Source: Bretschneidera sinensis (lineage: Eukaryota > Streptophyta > Magnoliopsida > Brassicales > Akaniaceae). From it: DNA of 64,000 bases. Shown piece by piece: positions 1 to 11,415 of this stretch. A program made the position numbers and the translations under genes. The stretch's first letter is position 1. Every line of letters begins with the position of its first letter. Location: the NCBI GenBank assembly GCA_023935145.1, contig CM043701.1, forward strand, positions 73,392,817 to 73,456,816, given 5' to 3'. The notes below the pieces were generated by a model, which ran no database searches, had not been told where the DNA came from, and worked only from the letters and a program-made list of their open reading frames with translations.

Positions 1-1607
1 AATAATAGCAGTCTTTATAGAATACGGAGTACTTTTTTTTTTTTCTTTCCCTTTTGTTTTCCTCGAGCATATACAAGTTCTTGTGCTGAATGTTTCATAT
101 CACAAGAGTGTTTCCTTCACTGGAACCATCAACTTGGGTGAAAAACAGCAGAGCATGAAAACTAAAGCATAAAGGGAGAATTATCTCAAGAGGAATGCTA
201 AATACGCAGCAAAAAGAGCTGGATTCACGCCAGTTCTTGTCTGTTAGTGGCGAAAAGACAAACTAGTGTCGAACCAGCCTCTTTTACTGTATATTTAGCG
301 ATTCCATAATCTCAACCCAAGTTAACTATGCTGATAGGGAAAAAATGGGTAGAACTAAAGAAGAAAAGATTAAGAAAAAATAAAAATGGCAATGAAAAGT
401 CAGAAAAATGGAAAATAACCACCATGGACTGTGGTTATTATCTTCTATGGATGGTCCTCAGTAACTGTAGCCATCAAGTTTGGGTGGAAATCTCACCACT
501 GCATCAGAAATCTCAATTCCAAGGATTTCTGTGAAACCTCACAATTTTTTCAAATGCTTTGGCTGAGAAAAGTTGCATCCTTATACAAAGGATGGGAACC
601 CTAGTTCCTGTGCCATATTTACAACAATAACAATGGAAAGACAAACCCTTTCCAGCCCCCTCCCCATGCATAAGAAAGAACAATCTCAGAGGTAAATTCA
701 AGTAAACAATTATTCGCAACATTACTTCATATTTAAGTCTTCATATTATTCACAACATTACTTCATACTTGTTTCGTTCCATACATAACACAAAGGCTCT
801 GATTTGTAGAGAAGAAAAGTGAGAAGAAAGAAGAGAGAGAGGATAGGAAAAAATAAGAAGATGAATGTTTTCCATCATGTGTTTGGTAAAAATGACAGAA
901 AAGTGAGAGTAAAAAAGAAAATGACAAAAATAGCTTATTTTAACTTCCACTCACCAATCATTTCAATTTGGGAGGATTGTGATTTGCTTATGTGAGAAGA
1001 AAACACCAATCATCTCACTCTTCTTTCCTCACTTTTCTTCTCTACCAAATGATAGAAAAGTGCTCTTATCTCCTCTCCCTCTTCCTTCCTCCCACTTTTC
1101 CTCTTTACCAATCATAGCTAAAGAGAAGCAGTACTCTCCCCCACTCCCCCCCCCCCCCTCTTTTTTTCCCAACAAAAACCACCAATCATTGGTAAGGTTA
1201 ACAATAATTATGCATGAAATGCAACTCTCAACCAAATAAGCAATTTATAAATACATGAGAAACTTCCTCTACATCAGAGTGACACAATACAGAAGCCTCC
1301 AACCCTGATAGATTAATTGATTTATCATTTTTCTCATTCTATACTTGGTCCCTGAACCTTCAGAAAAAAGGGGGGAAAAGGTACTTATGAGCTACCTTAA
1401 CTGGTTTAAACAAGTCCCACATTGTTCTTACCATGAATCAAAAATAAAGTTCCGTCCAATACTCTCATAACCTTTGGAAAAAACTAAAGTGGAAAAACAT
1501 TTTGATTACTCCAACTCATCCTGTCCTTCCCATTAACAGCCATTGAACAAAACAAAGCTTCTTGAAAGAGGTAACTAATCTCAAACCCCCAATCATGCAG
1601 CAAACTT
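1..1607. other. Gene-free flank downstream of the host gene
   Basis: I see no convincing coding exon here. The stretch is AT-rich and contains purine/pyrimidine-biased blocks, a run of 13 C (1146-1158), and one imperfect inverted repeat described separately. It lies on the 3' side of the minus-strand gene at 2898..4588 and could include 3' UTR or intron sequence of that gene if the candidate exon at 1608..1686 is real. Confidence 0.5.
802..1050. repeat. MITE-like inverted repeat
   Basis: The arm at 802-830 (ATTTGTAGAGAAGAAAAGTG and onward) is matched by the reverse complement of 1022-1050 (ATTTGGTAGAGAAGAAAAGT and onward) with a few mismatches. The arms enclose about 190 bp with no coding content. 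This fits a small non-autonomous DNA transposon or a foldback. I could not find a clear target-site duplication, so chance pairing of purine-rich tracts is not excluded. Confidence 0.4.
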
Positions 1608-1686
1608 TCAAAACAGAGCCACTAGTGCATCTCCTTCTCCAAACCGCTGAAGGAAATCATCAAAGTACAGCCTTCTACTACGCATT
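1608..1686 (-). CDS. Candidate alternative last exon of the KIX-like gene
   Basis: On the minus strand a canonical acceptor (TTGCACAG) is followed by an open stretch starting with ATG at 1685. It encodes about 25 residues beginning MRSRRLYFDDFLQRFGEG and ends at TGA (1608-1610). The peptide looks protein-like. If a GT donor at 2901-2900, overlapping the stop region of exon 4, is used, the frame runs through and replaces the stop with this tail. That is inference: the donor is not strong, and the tail was not recognised as part of a known family. It could equally be a short exon of another transcript or chance. Confidence 0.28.
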
Positions 1687-1775
1687 CTGTGCAACAATAC
1701 AAAGCTCAAGAAATTAGATGTCCATAAATTATTCCCACATCAAACACCATACCGGAAGGTAAACCACCGAACCAA

Positions 1776-2113
1776 ATCTAAACACTAACGAATTTTCATT
1801 ATAAAAGCCTGGAAATCTCATTCATGATTCCTTTCCATGATCCCACCCTGTCTTTGTACCACTGTGTTTATCTATTTCAAACTCCACAACCTACTTCCGG
1901 ATAAAACTTTCCTAAAAAGCTCACTCACCATTCTGAGTCTCCATATCTAAACACTAACGAATTTTCATTATAAAAGCCTGGAAATCTCATTCATGATTCC
2001 CTTCCATGATCCCACCCTGTCTTTGTACCACTGTGTTTATCTATTTCCACATCCACAACCTACTTCCAGATAAAACTTTCCTAAAAAGCTCTCACTCACC
2101 AATCTGAGTCTCC
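1776..2113. repeat. 169-bp tandem duplication
   Basis: Two adjacent copies, starting at 1776 and 1945, begin ATCTAAACACTAACG and match almost base for base through GAGTCTCCA. They differ at a handful of sites and by a small insertion near the end of copy two. The duplication lies about 0.8 kb beyond the stop codon of the host gene, in its 3' UTR, downstream intron or flank. No coding potential is shared by the copies. Confidence 0.9.
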
Positions 2114-2897
2114 AAAACAAGTACCTCAGCAAAGTCCTACTTACATCCCAAAAAATTGGCCAACGGAGGATGAGGAGGACAACAGCCTTTTCTTCAGCCC
2201 ATAACACTGATTGAAGCCAGTATAAAACTGGCAACGAGTGGACTTAAGGCCAAGAACTTAAAGGTAGTCAAATATATCTAACTCAGAACTGCTAGATAAA
2301 CATGTAACATCTAGTTCTATTCATTCTCCTAGACTGTTGGGAAGTGATTCCTGATGTTGCCACCATTCGTGTGGAGGTCCCTCAGTCATTCTCCGACATT
2401 TTCACTAACTAGATTTAATGCAGTTCACTGCAGTCCATGTAACTGCATGATTCCATCCCTCCTTCAATTTAGACATTCAGAATTTTGATATCCTCTGTGC
2501 ACAGGACATAATTCCCCCCTTCTTCTTTTTTTCTATATCACTCGGATCTGAGTTTTCATTAAACTAGAAGGCCCAGAGACCATCCAATTTAATGTAATAA
2601 AACTGAACATGCTATATGGGGTGTTCAGCTGGTCCCATAACTATTTGTTCAGATGTTTTATGTAATTTGATGTCTCAGTCAGGAGTATTATGTCAACAAC
2701 TATTAAAATGTTAATCGAGCACTGATTTTATTTACAATTCCCTTTTCTGCTGCATCCCAACCACCAACTCATAGTCAGCATGTCAATATTTTACAATCCG
2801 ACTTACATAGAAAATGAGGATTTCAAAAAGGATTAACCGCATCATTGGGGGCATCTTCAATTTGAATGCTTATAAAGCTAAAGTACAAAAATATTGT

Positions 2898-4588
2898 CTA
2901 CAAACCTGGCCCTTTTACCCGACCGATGAACCGGTTGGATGGGAGATCCAGTTGCCAGCAAAATTGACCTTCCTCCGAATTATCATATAACGGTGTCTTA
3001 CGCTTTCTAACAGTCGCCTCCAAATTGTGACCTTCACCCTCTGAAAACCACTTACCTGGACAGGAGTCAAAGGGATCATTAACTGTCTTCCCTGGGAAAA
3101 AACAGAACTCTTTGTTTCGTTGTGGACGAAGAGCACTAAACTTGCCCCTCTCAGAACTGCTTGAACCAACATCTTCAGTTTCATGAGCAGAACCTTTTTC
3201 TACTCTCATACAGGGATCTGAAGATAGACCCAAACGCAAGGATAAATCACACTCTTTCTCAAGTGACTTCATACTGTTGTCCCTGGAATCTGCTTGTCCA
3301 ATTGCCTTAGAAACTATACCGGCACTGGAACCTGAGAAACAGTTCTGCAAGACACCCATTTCAACAGGATCCACAATTGATGTACAAACAGGTGTGCCAA
3401 CAAATATAGGCTTAGCATTGGTGTGTTCTGGGATTCGAGAGCCTAACTGGGACTGCTCAGTTTGATAGTGGGTTCCATAATACAAGGGATAAACTGAACC
3501 CAAGTTCAGAGGGGTGTTCGCCTCCATTCTCATCAAGTGGTTATGGTCTGGGGGGATATTCTCATACATAAAAGGGTAACTGCGAGGAGCAGTGAGGTTA
3601 TTATTTTCAGTTGCATGACGGTTAGATTTAGCAACTGGATGAGCTGAGTTTGCAGCAGTGGTGCCTCTTGTATAGTTCAATTGATTGGCAGAATCAAGTG
3701 GTGACAACTGAAGGCACCGGTCATTAGTGCTTTTATCCAAAATCCTAGGAGGTGCAGAAGCAGGTTCTTGTGCTCTCGGGCTGAGATAAGTCCTTGGGTT
3801 ACTGTGCCGTTGGCTTCTTGAAGCTCTCACCGGAATGCATCCCAGATTAAGAGCCGCTAAGTATGATAAAATATGTTACATAAAGAGATGAATATAAATT
3901 ACAAACTCGTGTTTAACTGTTTTGAGCTACTTCTACTAGATTAAATATGAGCTTCTTTGCATCCAAGATGAGAACAACCCAGTAGTATAATTGTAGATTA
4001 GGGGTCAAACAGAACATTAAACAGAAGAACAAATCATACCTTCAACACAAGGGGGCAAAAGCTCTCCGGTTTCACTGCTCTCGTCTCTCCGGATAATAGT
4101 ATTAACGGCATCATTCACACGGTCCCATAATGATTCAAAGTTCATGTACTCGGCCTAAGCAACAAGATACAATGCAAAAAACGAGTACATAAAAATGAAG
4201 GGAAAAGAACAAGCACATAAATAGAAGATCTAAGAATCTCAATGTGAAATCGAAGAGAAAAACCTCAGAATTTGCTTTGGAGTACATGATTTCCTCAGCT
4301 TTTAAGACAACAACGGGTAATTTTTCTTGCCATTCTTTGTTCTTCTTAGTTGCAGAGCCATGAGCCTCAGTGACGAGCCTAATCAAACACGTCGCGTGCA
4401 ATCACAAAATGTAACCAAATCATAAAAACTGCAAAAGAAGAAACATCTGACTATGGAAGAAAGGCAAAAATAGAGAAGACCCAGAACCTGAAAATCTGTT
4501 GAATGATGGAACCTCTCATGGGTTGGTGCCTATCACTGTGCCAAGCTCTCCTCACACACTCATAAGGTCTTGGCCCAGGTCTTGGCAT
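2898..4588 (-). CDS. KIX-like nuclear coactivator-type protein, four exons
   Basis: The coding exons are 4488-4588, 4264-4378, 4040-4154 and 2898-3856 on the minus strand. All introns are GT..AG and the frame is continuous, giving 429 residues. The start is the ATG at 4588, giving MPRPGPRPYECVRRAWHSD. Residues 1-115 are a conserved helical region (RRAWHSDRH, SATKKNKEWQEKLP, KAEEIMYSKANSE, LWDRVNDAVNTIIRR). I recognise it as the N-terminus of plant proteins often annotated as KIX-containing or histone acetyltransferase-like, though no acetyltransferase catalytic domain is visible. The rest is low-complexity and Ser/Asn/Pro-rich, with an EAR-like LSLRLGL motif near residue 315 and a basic KRKK-type patch near the C-terminus. 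A nuclear role in transcription is inferred from the family. This is the only intact host gene in the window; the stop gives a GPGL C-terminus. Confidence 0.87.
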
Positions 4589-5200
4589 CTTCTTCTTCGA
4601 TGGAAGATGAAAACTTGAACTCTTTGAGCACAGAAAATCTATTGTAGGAAACAGAAAAAGAGATGAAGAATATGTGCTCTACTTTGAAGAATAGTAGTAC
4701 TCCTACTAGTAGTTCTCCTCTACAAGGGGATACTAGTAAATGAATCAATTCTTGAGTTGTTTTTGATTTTATGAATCCCCAGTTTAGCATTGGGGCTTTA
4801 GTTTATATTTTTTAGGCTAGGGCTGTACATAAGAGAGAGAAAGAGTAATAGTTGCTTTCTCACAACTTTGTCTTCCCCAATAATTCAAGAGAGTTTACCA
4901 TGTTCGTTCAGGTACAGTCAAGTTTGTTTGTGTGAAGGGGGTCATTTATTTATTTATTTTTTTGAGAGAGAAAGAGTTGGGTCATGGGTGGGTATCAAAA
5001 AGTGGCTAGATTAAGTTCCACTCAAGTCTAAAACCTCCCTGGCCATGCCCTGGTCCCTGCGCAATTGGCACATCAATTACCCAGCAGGCCAGCATGAGCA
5101 GAAACAAAATTGACATCCTATCTCTACTCTTGAGATTGTGCGTCAACAACAATACGTAAATGTAAAGAAAACTTGTTTCCCTCAATTTACATTTTCTTCC
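4589..5200 (-). promoter_or_regulatory. 5' flank of the KIX-like gene
   Basis: Upstream of the ATG at 4588 (increasing coordinates) is a UTR-like stretch. A TATA-like AAATATAAAC lies near 4800-4815 in minus orientation, followed by GA/CT-rich blocks around 4835-4850 and 4963-4977 and a TTTA repeat near 4945. These are common in plant core promoters. The transcription start cannot be placed from sequence alone. No other gene is seen up to the repeat at 5201. Confidence 0.35.
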
Positions 5201-5907
5201 AAGACTCGGTTTGTTTTGTAGGAAAATCATAGACGTAAAATATTTACTGGGTAAATTATCATTTTCAATGTGTTTAGTAGAATGTAAACCAATTTTATTG
5301 TAAAATCATATTTTACACCACTAAATGATAAAATATAAAAAACAAATTCATCTTTTTTTGCTTTAAATTGATTTACATTAGGAAACGAAAATCAAAACAC
5401 ATTTCTACACGTCATTTCTCTCTTATCATATATAATAAACTTACTTTATTATTCTCCATTTGCATTGCAACAAGTACATTATTTATTATATATAATATGT
5501 TAGTTTTTTTTAATATTTATACATACATTTATTTTTATATACATAATATGACCTATTATTAATTTGATATTTAATTTATTTAATAGATGGGAGAAAATAA
5601 TAATTTATTTGATATTTAATTTTTTAAGGTTATAAATCCTCTTTTATTATTATTTTTACATTTATTATATTCACATGCATATGATTTTTTATACGATATT
5701 ATTTTTCATAAGTATCTTGTTTAAATGTAGTATTATTTCTACAAATTAATTTATTTTCATGAAAGTATCATTTGATTCCAAACAAGGGAGTGTAATATAG
5801 CCAAACAATAGAAAATTATAAGAAAATATTGATTTTCCATGTAAAAGGTTTTACAGTGTAAAATCAATTACGACATAAATCATTTTATGAGAAACAAATG
5901 GAGCCTT
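5201..5907. mobile_element. Candidate MITE with TIRs of about 40 bp
   Basis: The left end (5201: AAGACTCGGTTTGTTT, then GAAAATCATAGACGTAAAA) pairs imperfectly with the reverse complement of the right end (5907: AAGGCTCCATTTGTTT, then AAAATGATTTATGTCGTAA). The interior is very AT-rich and non-coding. Ends with GGCTCCGTTTGTTT-like sequence followed by TTTTACG motifs are common in eudicot non-autonomous elements. No clean target-site duplication was found, so the superfamily (Mutator or hAT) is left open. Confidence 0.45.
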
Positions 5908-5924
5908 AGTTTATTGTACACTAA

Positions 5925-7066
5925 GGGTCCGTTTGGTTCACGGACAAGATTATGGTGGGATAGGATTAGGATTAAAGTGGGATAGGATTATGTGGGATTA
6001 AAGTGTGACTACGTTAATACTATATTTGGTTCATTAGATTTTTGAATTGGGATTAAATTAGGATAACATGAACAATGATCAAAATACCCTTGCAAACACA
6101 AATACCTTCTGTGCCAAACCCAAATCTCTCCATAATTCCTTATCTCTCAGTTCTTCTTCTTCACTCTTCAGTTATTCTTCTTCCCATCAACCACCATTAC
6201 TTTCCTCACTACCCCATCAACCACCAGCAACCACAAAATACCAACACAAACCCAGAAAAATCATATGCAAAAATAAAAATAAAAATAAATTCAAAAATCT
6301 AAAAACTAATCAACAAAAACTCACAAAAATCCACAAAACCCATTAACCCAGAAAAAAAAAGTATGAAAAAAACCCACAAATCCACAAAACCCAAAAACCC
6401 CAAAAAAGTATGAAAAAACCCCACAAATCCACAACTCTAGTCTTGGTCGGACTGGTCTAGTGCGATGGTGGTCTCGGTCGGAGGAGGAGAAGGAATGAGA
6501 GAGGAATAAGGAAGAAGAGGGGGAAGGGGAGGCACGATCTGAGCAGAAGGAGGAAGAGGGGGAGACGCGATCTTACTAGAAAGAGAAGGGGGAGGGGGAG
6601 ATGTGTTGCGTAATCTGACCAGGAGAAGAATGAGGGGGATGGAGAAGGGAAAGGGAAAGGAAGAGGAGGATAGGGGAGGAGAAGGGAAAGGGAAATGGGA
6701 GGGGAGGAGAAGGGAGGTGCAGGGGAGAGAGGGGAGAGGAAGAATGAGAAAGAAAGTGGAGAAAGATGAGGACGGTGGAGGAGAGAGAAAGAAAAAGAAG
6801 AAATCGTGGGAGATGGTTGAAGAAGAAGAAATCATGGGAGATGGTTGAAGAAGAAGAAGAAGCTGATGGGCAAAAATGTTTTAGTCCCAAGACTTGGGAT
6901 TAAGTTTGTCCTAGGGGGTTAGGACAGATTTTGTGGGATAGGGACTAATTTTGTCCCTCATTAATCCTAGATGTATAGTAAACAATTGAAACCAAACATG
7001 GACAAGGAATTAAGGTGGGATTAGATTAGTCCTATCACACCCCTATCCCTGATGCCAAAGTATCCC
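5925..7066. mobile_element. PIF/Harbinger-like non-autonomous element
   Basis: The element starts GGGTCCGTTTGGTTCACGG and ends CCAAAGTATCCC. Both termini are flanked by TAA (5922-5924 and 7067-7069), the 3-bp target typical of PIF/Harbinger transposons. Subterminal GTGGGATAGGATTA-type motifs occur at both ends. The 1142-bp interior has a purine-rich block (about 6470-6870) that gives long but low-complexity reading frames. No transposase is visible, so it would need an autonomous partner. Confidence 0.72.
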
Positions 7067-7070
7067 TAAC

Positions 7071-7564
7071 AAAACTCATTTAGTTCGCAGACACGATTAC
7101 GATAAAAGTAAGATTAAATTGGGATGAAAAATTAAAGTATGACTACCTATGTCTTTGTTTGATTTAAATGACTAATTTTATCTCATTGAAATCTCATATT
7201 TGGTTGACATGATTAACACTAGTTTTAAAATACAATAATGAGTGAAATGAAAAAATTGTCCTTTAATCTTAACCGTCCAATTAAGATTTTCTATTATATC
7301 TTAACCATGATCTTATTAAATAATAATAACTATAGATAATATTATAATAATAACTATATAATATTAATAATGATTATTATTTTCATATTTTTTATTATTA
7401 TTATAATTATAACAATTAAGTTTTTCTATTACATCTTAACTGTTAATTTATTAAATAATTCTAATAATAATAATAATAATAATATTAATTCTAATTAATT
7501 AATTATTATTTTTAAAATTTTAAATTATTTATTATAATATTAGTAATAGTTATAGTAATTACAA

Positions 7565-7595
<31 letters not shown>

Positions 7596-8158
7596 ATTAA
7601 CAATTATAATTATAGTTATAGTTATTTTAATTATTATCATAGTAGTAATAATTATAATAAATATAATTTTATTATTATTTTGGTGAAAATTATTATTATA
7701 AATATTAATAAATTTTATTATTATAATAATAAAAATTATATTATTATTATTATTTGAACTATAAATAATAATTATTAAAAAATATTATTATAATTATAGT
7801 CATAATTATATATAATTATAGTCATAATTATATATAATTATTACTATTATACTTATAATTATTTTTAAAATTATTATTATTTATTATCATTATTATTTTG
7901 TTGGGTTATGTGTAAAAGGATAATGATGAACTTTTTTTTTTTTTAAAAAAAAAAATACTGAGGACAAAGTTATCCTAAAAAAGTTAATCTCACTCCAAGT
8001 TTATTCTTTCAAATCTGACCACCTCCCCTATAGGACAAATTTGGTGGGATTAAGTTTAGGGTAGGATTAATTTAATCTCACCTCAAGTGCCAACCAAACA
8101 TGAGACTAAGAATTAATGTGAGATTAAGTTAGTCTAATCCCATAAACCAAACGAGTAT
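7071..8158. mobile_element. Second Harbinger-like MITE, abutting the first
   Basis: The left end carries ACTCATTTAGTTCGCAG and the reverse complement of the right end carries ACTCGTTTGGTTTATGGG. Both are followed by GATTA-rich subterminal motifs like those of the neighbouring element. A TAA lies at 7067-7069 (shared with the first element) and at 8159-8161. The exact left boundary is uncertain by one or two bases. The interior is an AT-rich tract with many ATT/AAT units and no coding potential. Confidence 0.52.
7290..7905. repeat. ATT/AAT-rich low-complexity tract
   Basis: Imperfect runs of ATT, AAT, TTA and TATAATTATAG dominate about 600 bp inside the second Harbinger-like element. They include an almost pure run of TTA/ATT triplets near 7568-7595 and near-identical ATAATTATATATAATTATAG copies near 7800-7850. 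This is microsatellite growth inside a MITE; no gene is present. Confidence 0.85.
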
Positions 8159-8161
8159 TAA

Positions 8162-8699
8162 TGGTTCAATTATGACAACCTTCTGTCTAATTGGTACGAG
8201 ATGACACATGTTATTCAAATAGATGCTAAAATATATAAAAATTAAACCCTTAAGGTTTCACACATATGTTTATTTCATCTCTCGGTTTTTAATTTATGTT
8301 TATTTGATCTTGCGAGACCTGATTTCGTCTAATTGAGTCATTCCGTCCACATGGCCTTTTCTGAGCTATCCATCTATCCATTTAAAATCCGATTTCATTC
8401 GATTAATAGATATCATGAACAAATTTTGATGGAAAAAGGCCCAATTAAACGAAATCAAGTTTTGTAATTAAGGGATTAAATACACAATTGTGAAACCTCA
8501 GGGTCTATTTACTTTTCCCTAAAAATTACTAAAGAAATTTAAGAATAAAAACAAGAAAAATTTGCACTAACCATCCTTAAACTATAGATGCTTAGCACTT
8601 AGGCCCATGAACTTCAAATATAGCACAAGAGATCCACAATGTTCCAATTAGTTGCAATGCTATCATTTTTATCAATTTAAGGCTTAACTTTTCTATTTT
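8162..8699. other. Spacer without recognised features
   Basis: An AT-rich stretch between the MITE pair and the 3' end of the LINE. I see no open frame of note, no repeat structure and no RNA gene. Confidence 0.5.
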
Positions 8700-8761
8700 C
8701 TTTTTGGTGTTGTGGAGCGGGCAAACCCGTTAAGGAACAAGTAACTTGGGCCAACTGACCC

Positions 8762-9053
8762 CTAACATATCATTACAAATGTGAATTCCAAGTGAGAAAG
8801 ACTGGCCTCCAACTTATTGATACCAATGGGAAATTGATCACCATAATTTGCTAACCAGTCTGCACATCTGTTAGCCTTCTAGTGAGTGTGATTAATCAAA
8901 CAAAGCTAGTTATCAGCCATAATTTGTTGGCAATCATCAACAAGAGAGCAGTTTGGGTCTTTAGGATTCAGGGGGGCTCTTATCTTCTTAGTCGCTATCA
9001 TTGAGTCCGATTCACAAAGGACCTTTTTGTAGCCCAAGTTCCAAGCCAAGCGA
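8762..9053 (-). pseudogene. LINE-1 RNase H, C-terminal part
   Basis: The minus frame reads LAWNLGYKKVLCESDSM, matching the third strand and SDS catalytic region of plant LINE RNase H. After stops it continues with KANRCADWLANYG, the conserved C-terminal ADxLAN motif, and ends at a TAG near 8762. Two in-frame stops break it. The frame is cut at 9053 by the solo LTR and resumes at 11416 with the preceding residues (HGLRL). Confidence 0.75.
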
Positions 9054-11415
9054 TGTAACGATCTATCCCAAACGGGTCCACCCAAAACAGTGTCGTCACA
9101 TTTAAGATCCAAACATGACATATATGTGTAACAACTATTACATAAAATACTGAAAATAATTAAAATAATTTCCTCAACTCTTTTACAAAGGAGTTACAAC
9201 TTTCTTTCTTAACAATACTTTTAAAATGTTCAAATAATTATACAAATGCATGTACATGTACAACTATACAACCGTCTTTACAAATATATACAACTTTTTT
9301 TGTCATTTCTTTTCTTTCATTCATTCATTCTTTATTTCTTTCTTTCCTTTTTTATTGTTTAAGGATGCCAACCACGAGGACTTACCTAATTTGCTTATTA
9401 TTAGTCTTAAGTCAAGGATCTATTGGTCCTACACACAGCCTAAAGTAATTTAATATTGAGGAATGAGCTACACAAGCTTAGTAAATTACAATTTACTATA
9501 AGTGACTGATTTGTATACTTCTAGTAATATTTTATATCTCAATTATCATAAGACCATTCAAATAATTTATCTATCAATTCTCAAATCATATGGTTTCAAT
9601 CATCATATGTATATTCTTTATGATTTCATCTCATATACATCAATCATTTATAATTATCACTTTAATATTATTTTAATCATCTTTTCATCATAATAACCTC
9701 ATCGGGAGGTTCACATCATACAACAGTCATGTACTGTATGTCATATTAAATCAGATATTCATCAATTATCATCATAACTATCTCATTATGAAACTCATAA
9801 TTATATCATCATTTCATAATCAAATTGATGCCTTCGCATCTCAGTTATTGTCAATATAAACATGAATGCATCCACAACCTCATTTCATCATTTCATTACT
9901 CTCTTTCACATCTCATCACATCACATCACATTCCATCCATATTATCAACAAATTTTGGTCTTCCTTGGGACCACACACTCCATCTCTCTAGTGGCCCCAA
10001 TATGCATATGAACAACCACATACAAGCAGGCATAACATATCATCATACAATACAAAATCATTTTATTTCATAAAATCTTTCTTTTCATCATATAAACCAA
10101 ATCATCTCTTCATATATAATATCAACTCAATTACCAAAATTTCAAGACATTTATTTCTCTTTTCAATATATATCTCATCAATAATATCCTTTCAAGGATA
10201 TCAATTTATTCAACTTATCATATATACTTACTTTCAATTATATCATACTTCATACTTTTATTTACTCATTCAATTAACACATATATCATATATTCATCAA
10301 TTCAATCATGTCCATAGTATATTCAATAATTCTTTCTCATAATATTAATCATTTCAAGTTTTATATACTTCTTTTATTTATCTCGCTTACTATCAATAAA
10401 TTGTACTCGCCACGTAGCACTTAAAGCTAATCGTGGATCACCTCATTTCCTTTCCTGCTCCTCTCAACAATTTCTCCAGATTGCTGATCATCACCACCTA
10501 ACCATAAAATTTCCATCAATATCACTATTCCATATTTCAATTTCTACATCCTATATTAGGCTAAATTTCATGTATGTATGTTCATCTTTCTTAAATTCAA
10601 AGGTTTCAATAAATATCCTTTATTTTTGGCTTGAATCCAAGTTCAAATCCCTTTTATAAGAAAAGTAGAACATGTTCTAAAAATTGAAATCTTATGATAA
10701 AATTCTTAAACTTTTACCTTTTCAAAGCTTTATCTTCAAATTTCTTTAAATTCTTTCGTTAACCAATCGATTTCTAGGACAATATTTTTAAATCATTATG
10801 TTTTATAGTGTTTGTAAACATTTTTTTCTAGAGAGAGAAAACAAAATTTCAAATGTTCGAAAATGATTTTAACTCCTAAAAAATCCTTTTATACAAAAAT
10901 TTTGGTCTGACCGACCGAACGGTTGGACATTTAAAATTTTTATAAGTTTGTCGTTGTACTACCGATTGGTTGCCAGCAGATTGATTTACCTACCGATCGA
11001 TTGACTAGTTGACTAGCCAGTAGACCGATTAATCGATCGATCAGCGGATCGACTCCCTTGCCATTTGATCGACCGATCAACCGATCCGGTAAACCAACCG
11101 ACCACCCTTTCCTTTCAACCATCGGTCAGCTACCAACTGATAGGTTCAACCTTCACCAATTGATCGGTCACCTCACTAGTTAACCGATTGGTCGACTGAT
11201 TAGGTCACCAATTGACCGTATGGTAAACTCATCCTTCCATAAAATTTGAAAAAAATTCTCCTTTTTTTCTTCAAATTTTTTTTGCTCTTTTTCTTTCATT
11301 TTGTTCAACATTTGTTTCGAATTCAAATTTCAATTCACATGTATGCATGTTAATATTTTAATATAAATATCAAAATTTACTTTTTTACCCTTACATCTAA
11401 GGTACAAGTATTACA
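9054..11415 (-). mobile_element. Solo LTR of a Tekay/Del-like family
   Basis: It begins TGTAACGATC and ends GTATTACA, with near-perfect TGTAA/TTACA ends, and is flanked by AGCGA (9049-9053) and GGCGA (11416-11420). Its reverse complement shares blocks with the LTRs of the element at 11754..20306: the TGTGACGACAC..GGGATAGATCGTTACA end, the ATGATGTGAACCTC block, and the GTAAATT..AAGCTTGTG..GCTCATTCCTCA block. It is therefore oriented on the minus strand. No internal retroelement sequence is present, as expected after LTR-LTR recombination. Confidence 0.78.
10940..11225. repeat. CGATCG/ACCGAT-rich self-similar cluster in the solo LTR
   Basis: Overlapping, partly palindromic words such as ACCGATCGATTG, TCGATCGATCAG, GATCGACCGATCAACCGATC and ACCGATTGGTCG crowd about 285 bp, in contrast to the AT-rich remainder of the LTR. 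Words such as CGATCG are their own reverse complements. The block sits 190-475 bp from the LTR start in LTR orientation, so probably in U3. Confidence 0.8.

Noticed and set aside
4135..4401. 88-codon frame on the minus strand
   Set aside because: It is read-through of exon 2 and neighbouring introns of the KIX-like gene; the splice sites give a better, family-matching protein.
6437..6890. Long Ser/Pro/Phe-rich and Arg/Glu-rich reading frames on both strands
   Set aside because: They lie in a purine-biased block inside a MITE; composition alone keeps the frames open and there is no domain or codon signal.
9250..10073. Frames rich in His/Ile/Ser in the solo LTR
   Set aside because: AT-rich LTR sequence without start context or similarity to known proteins.
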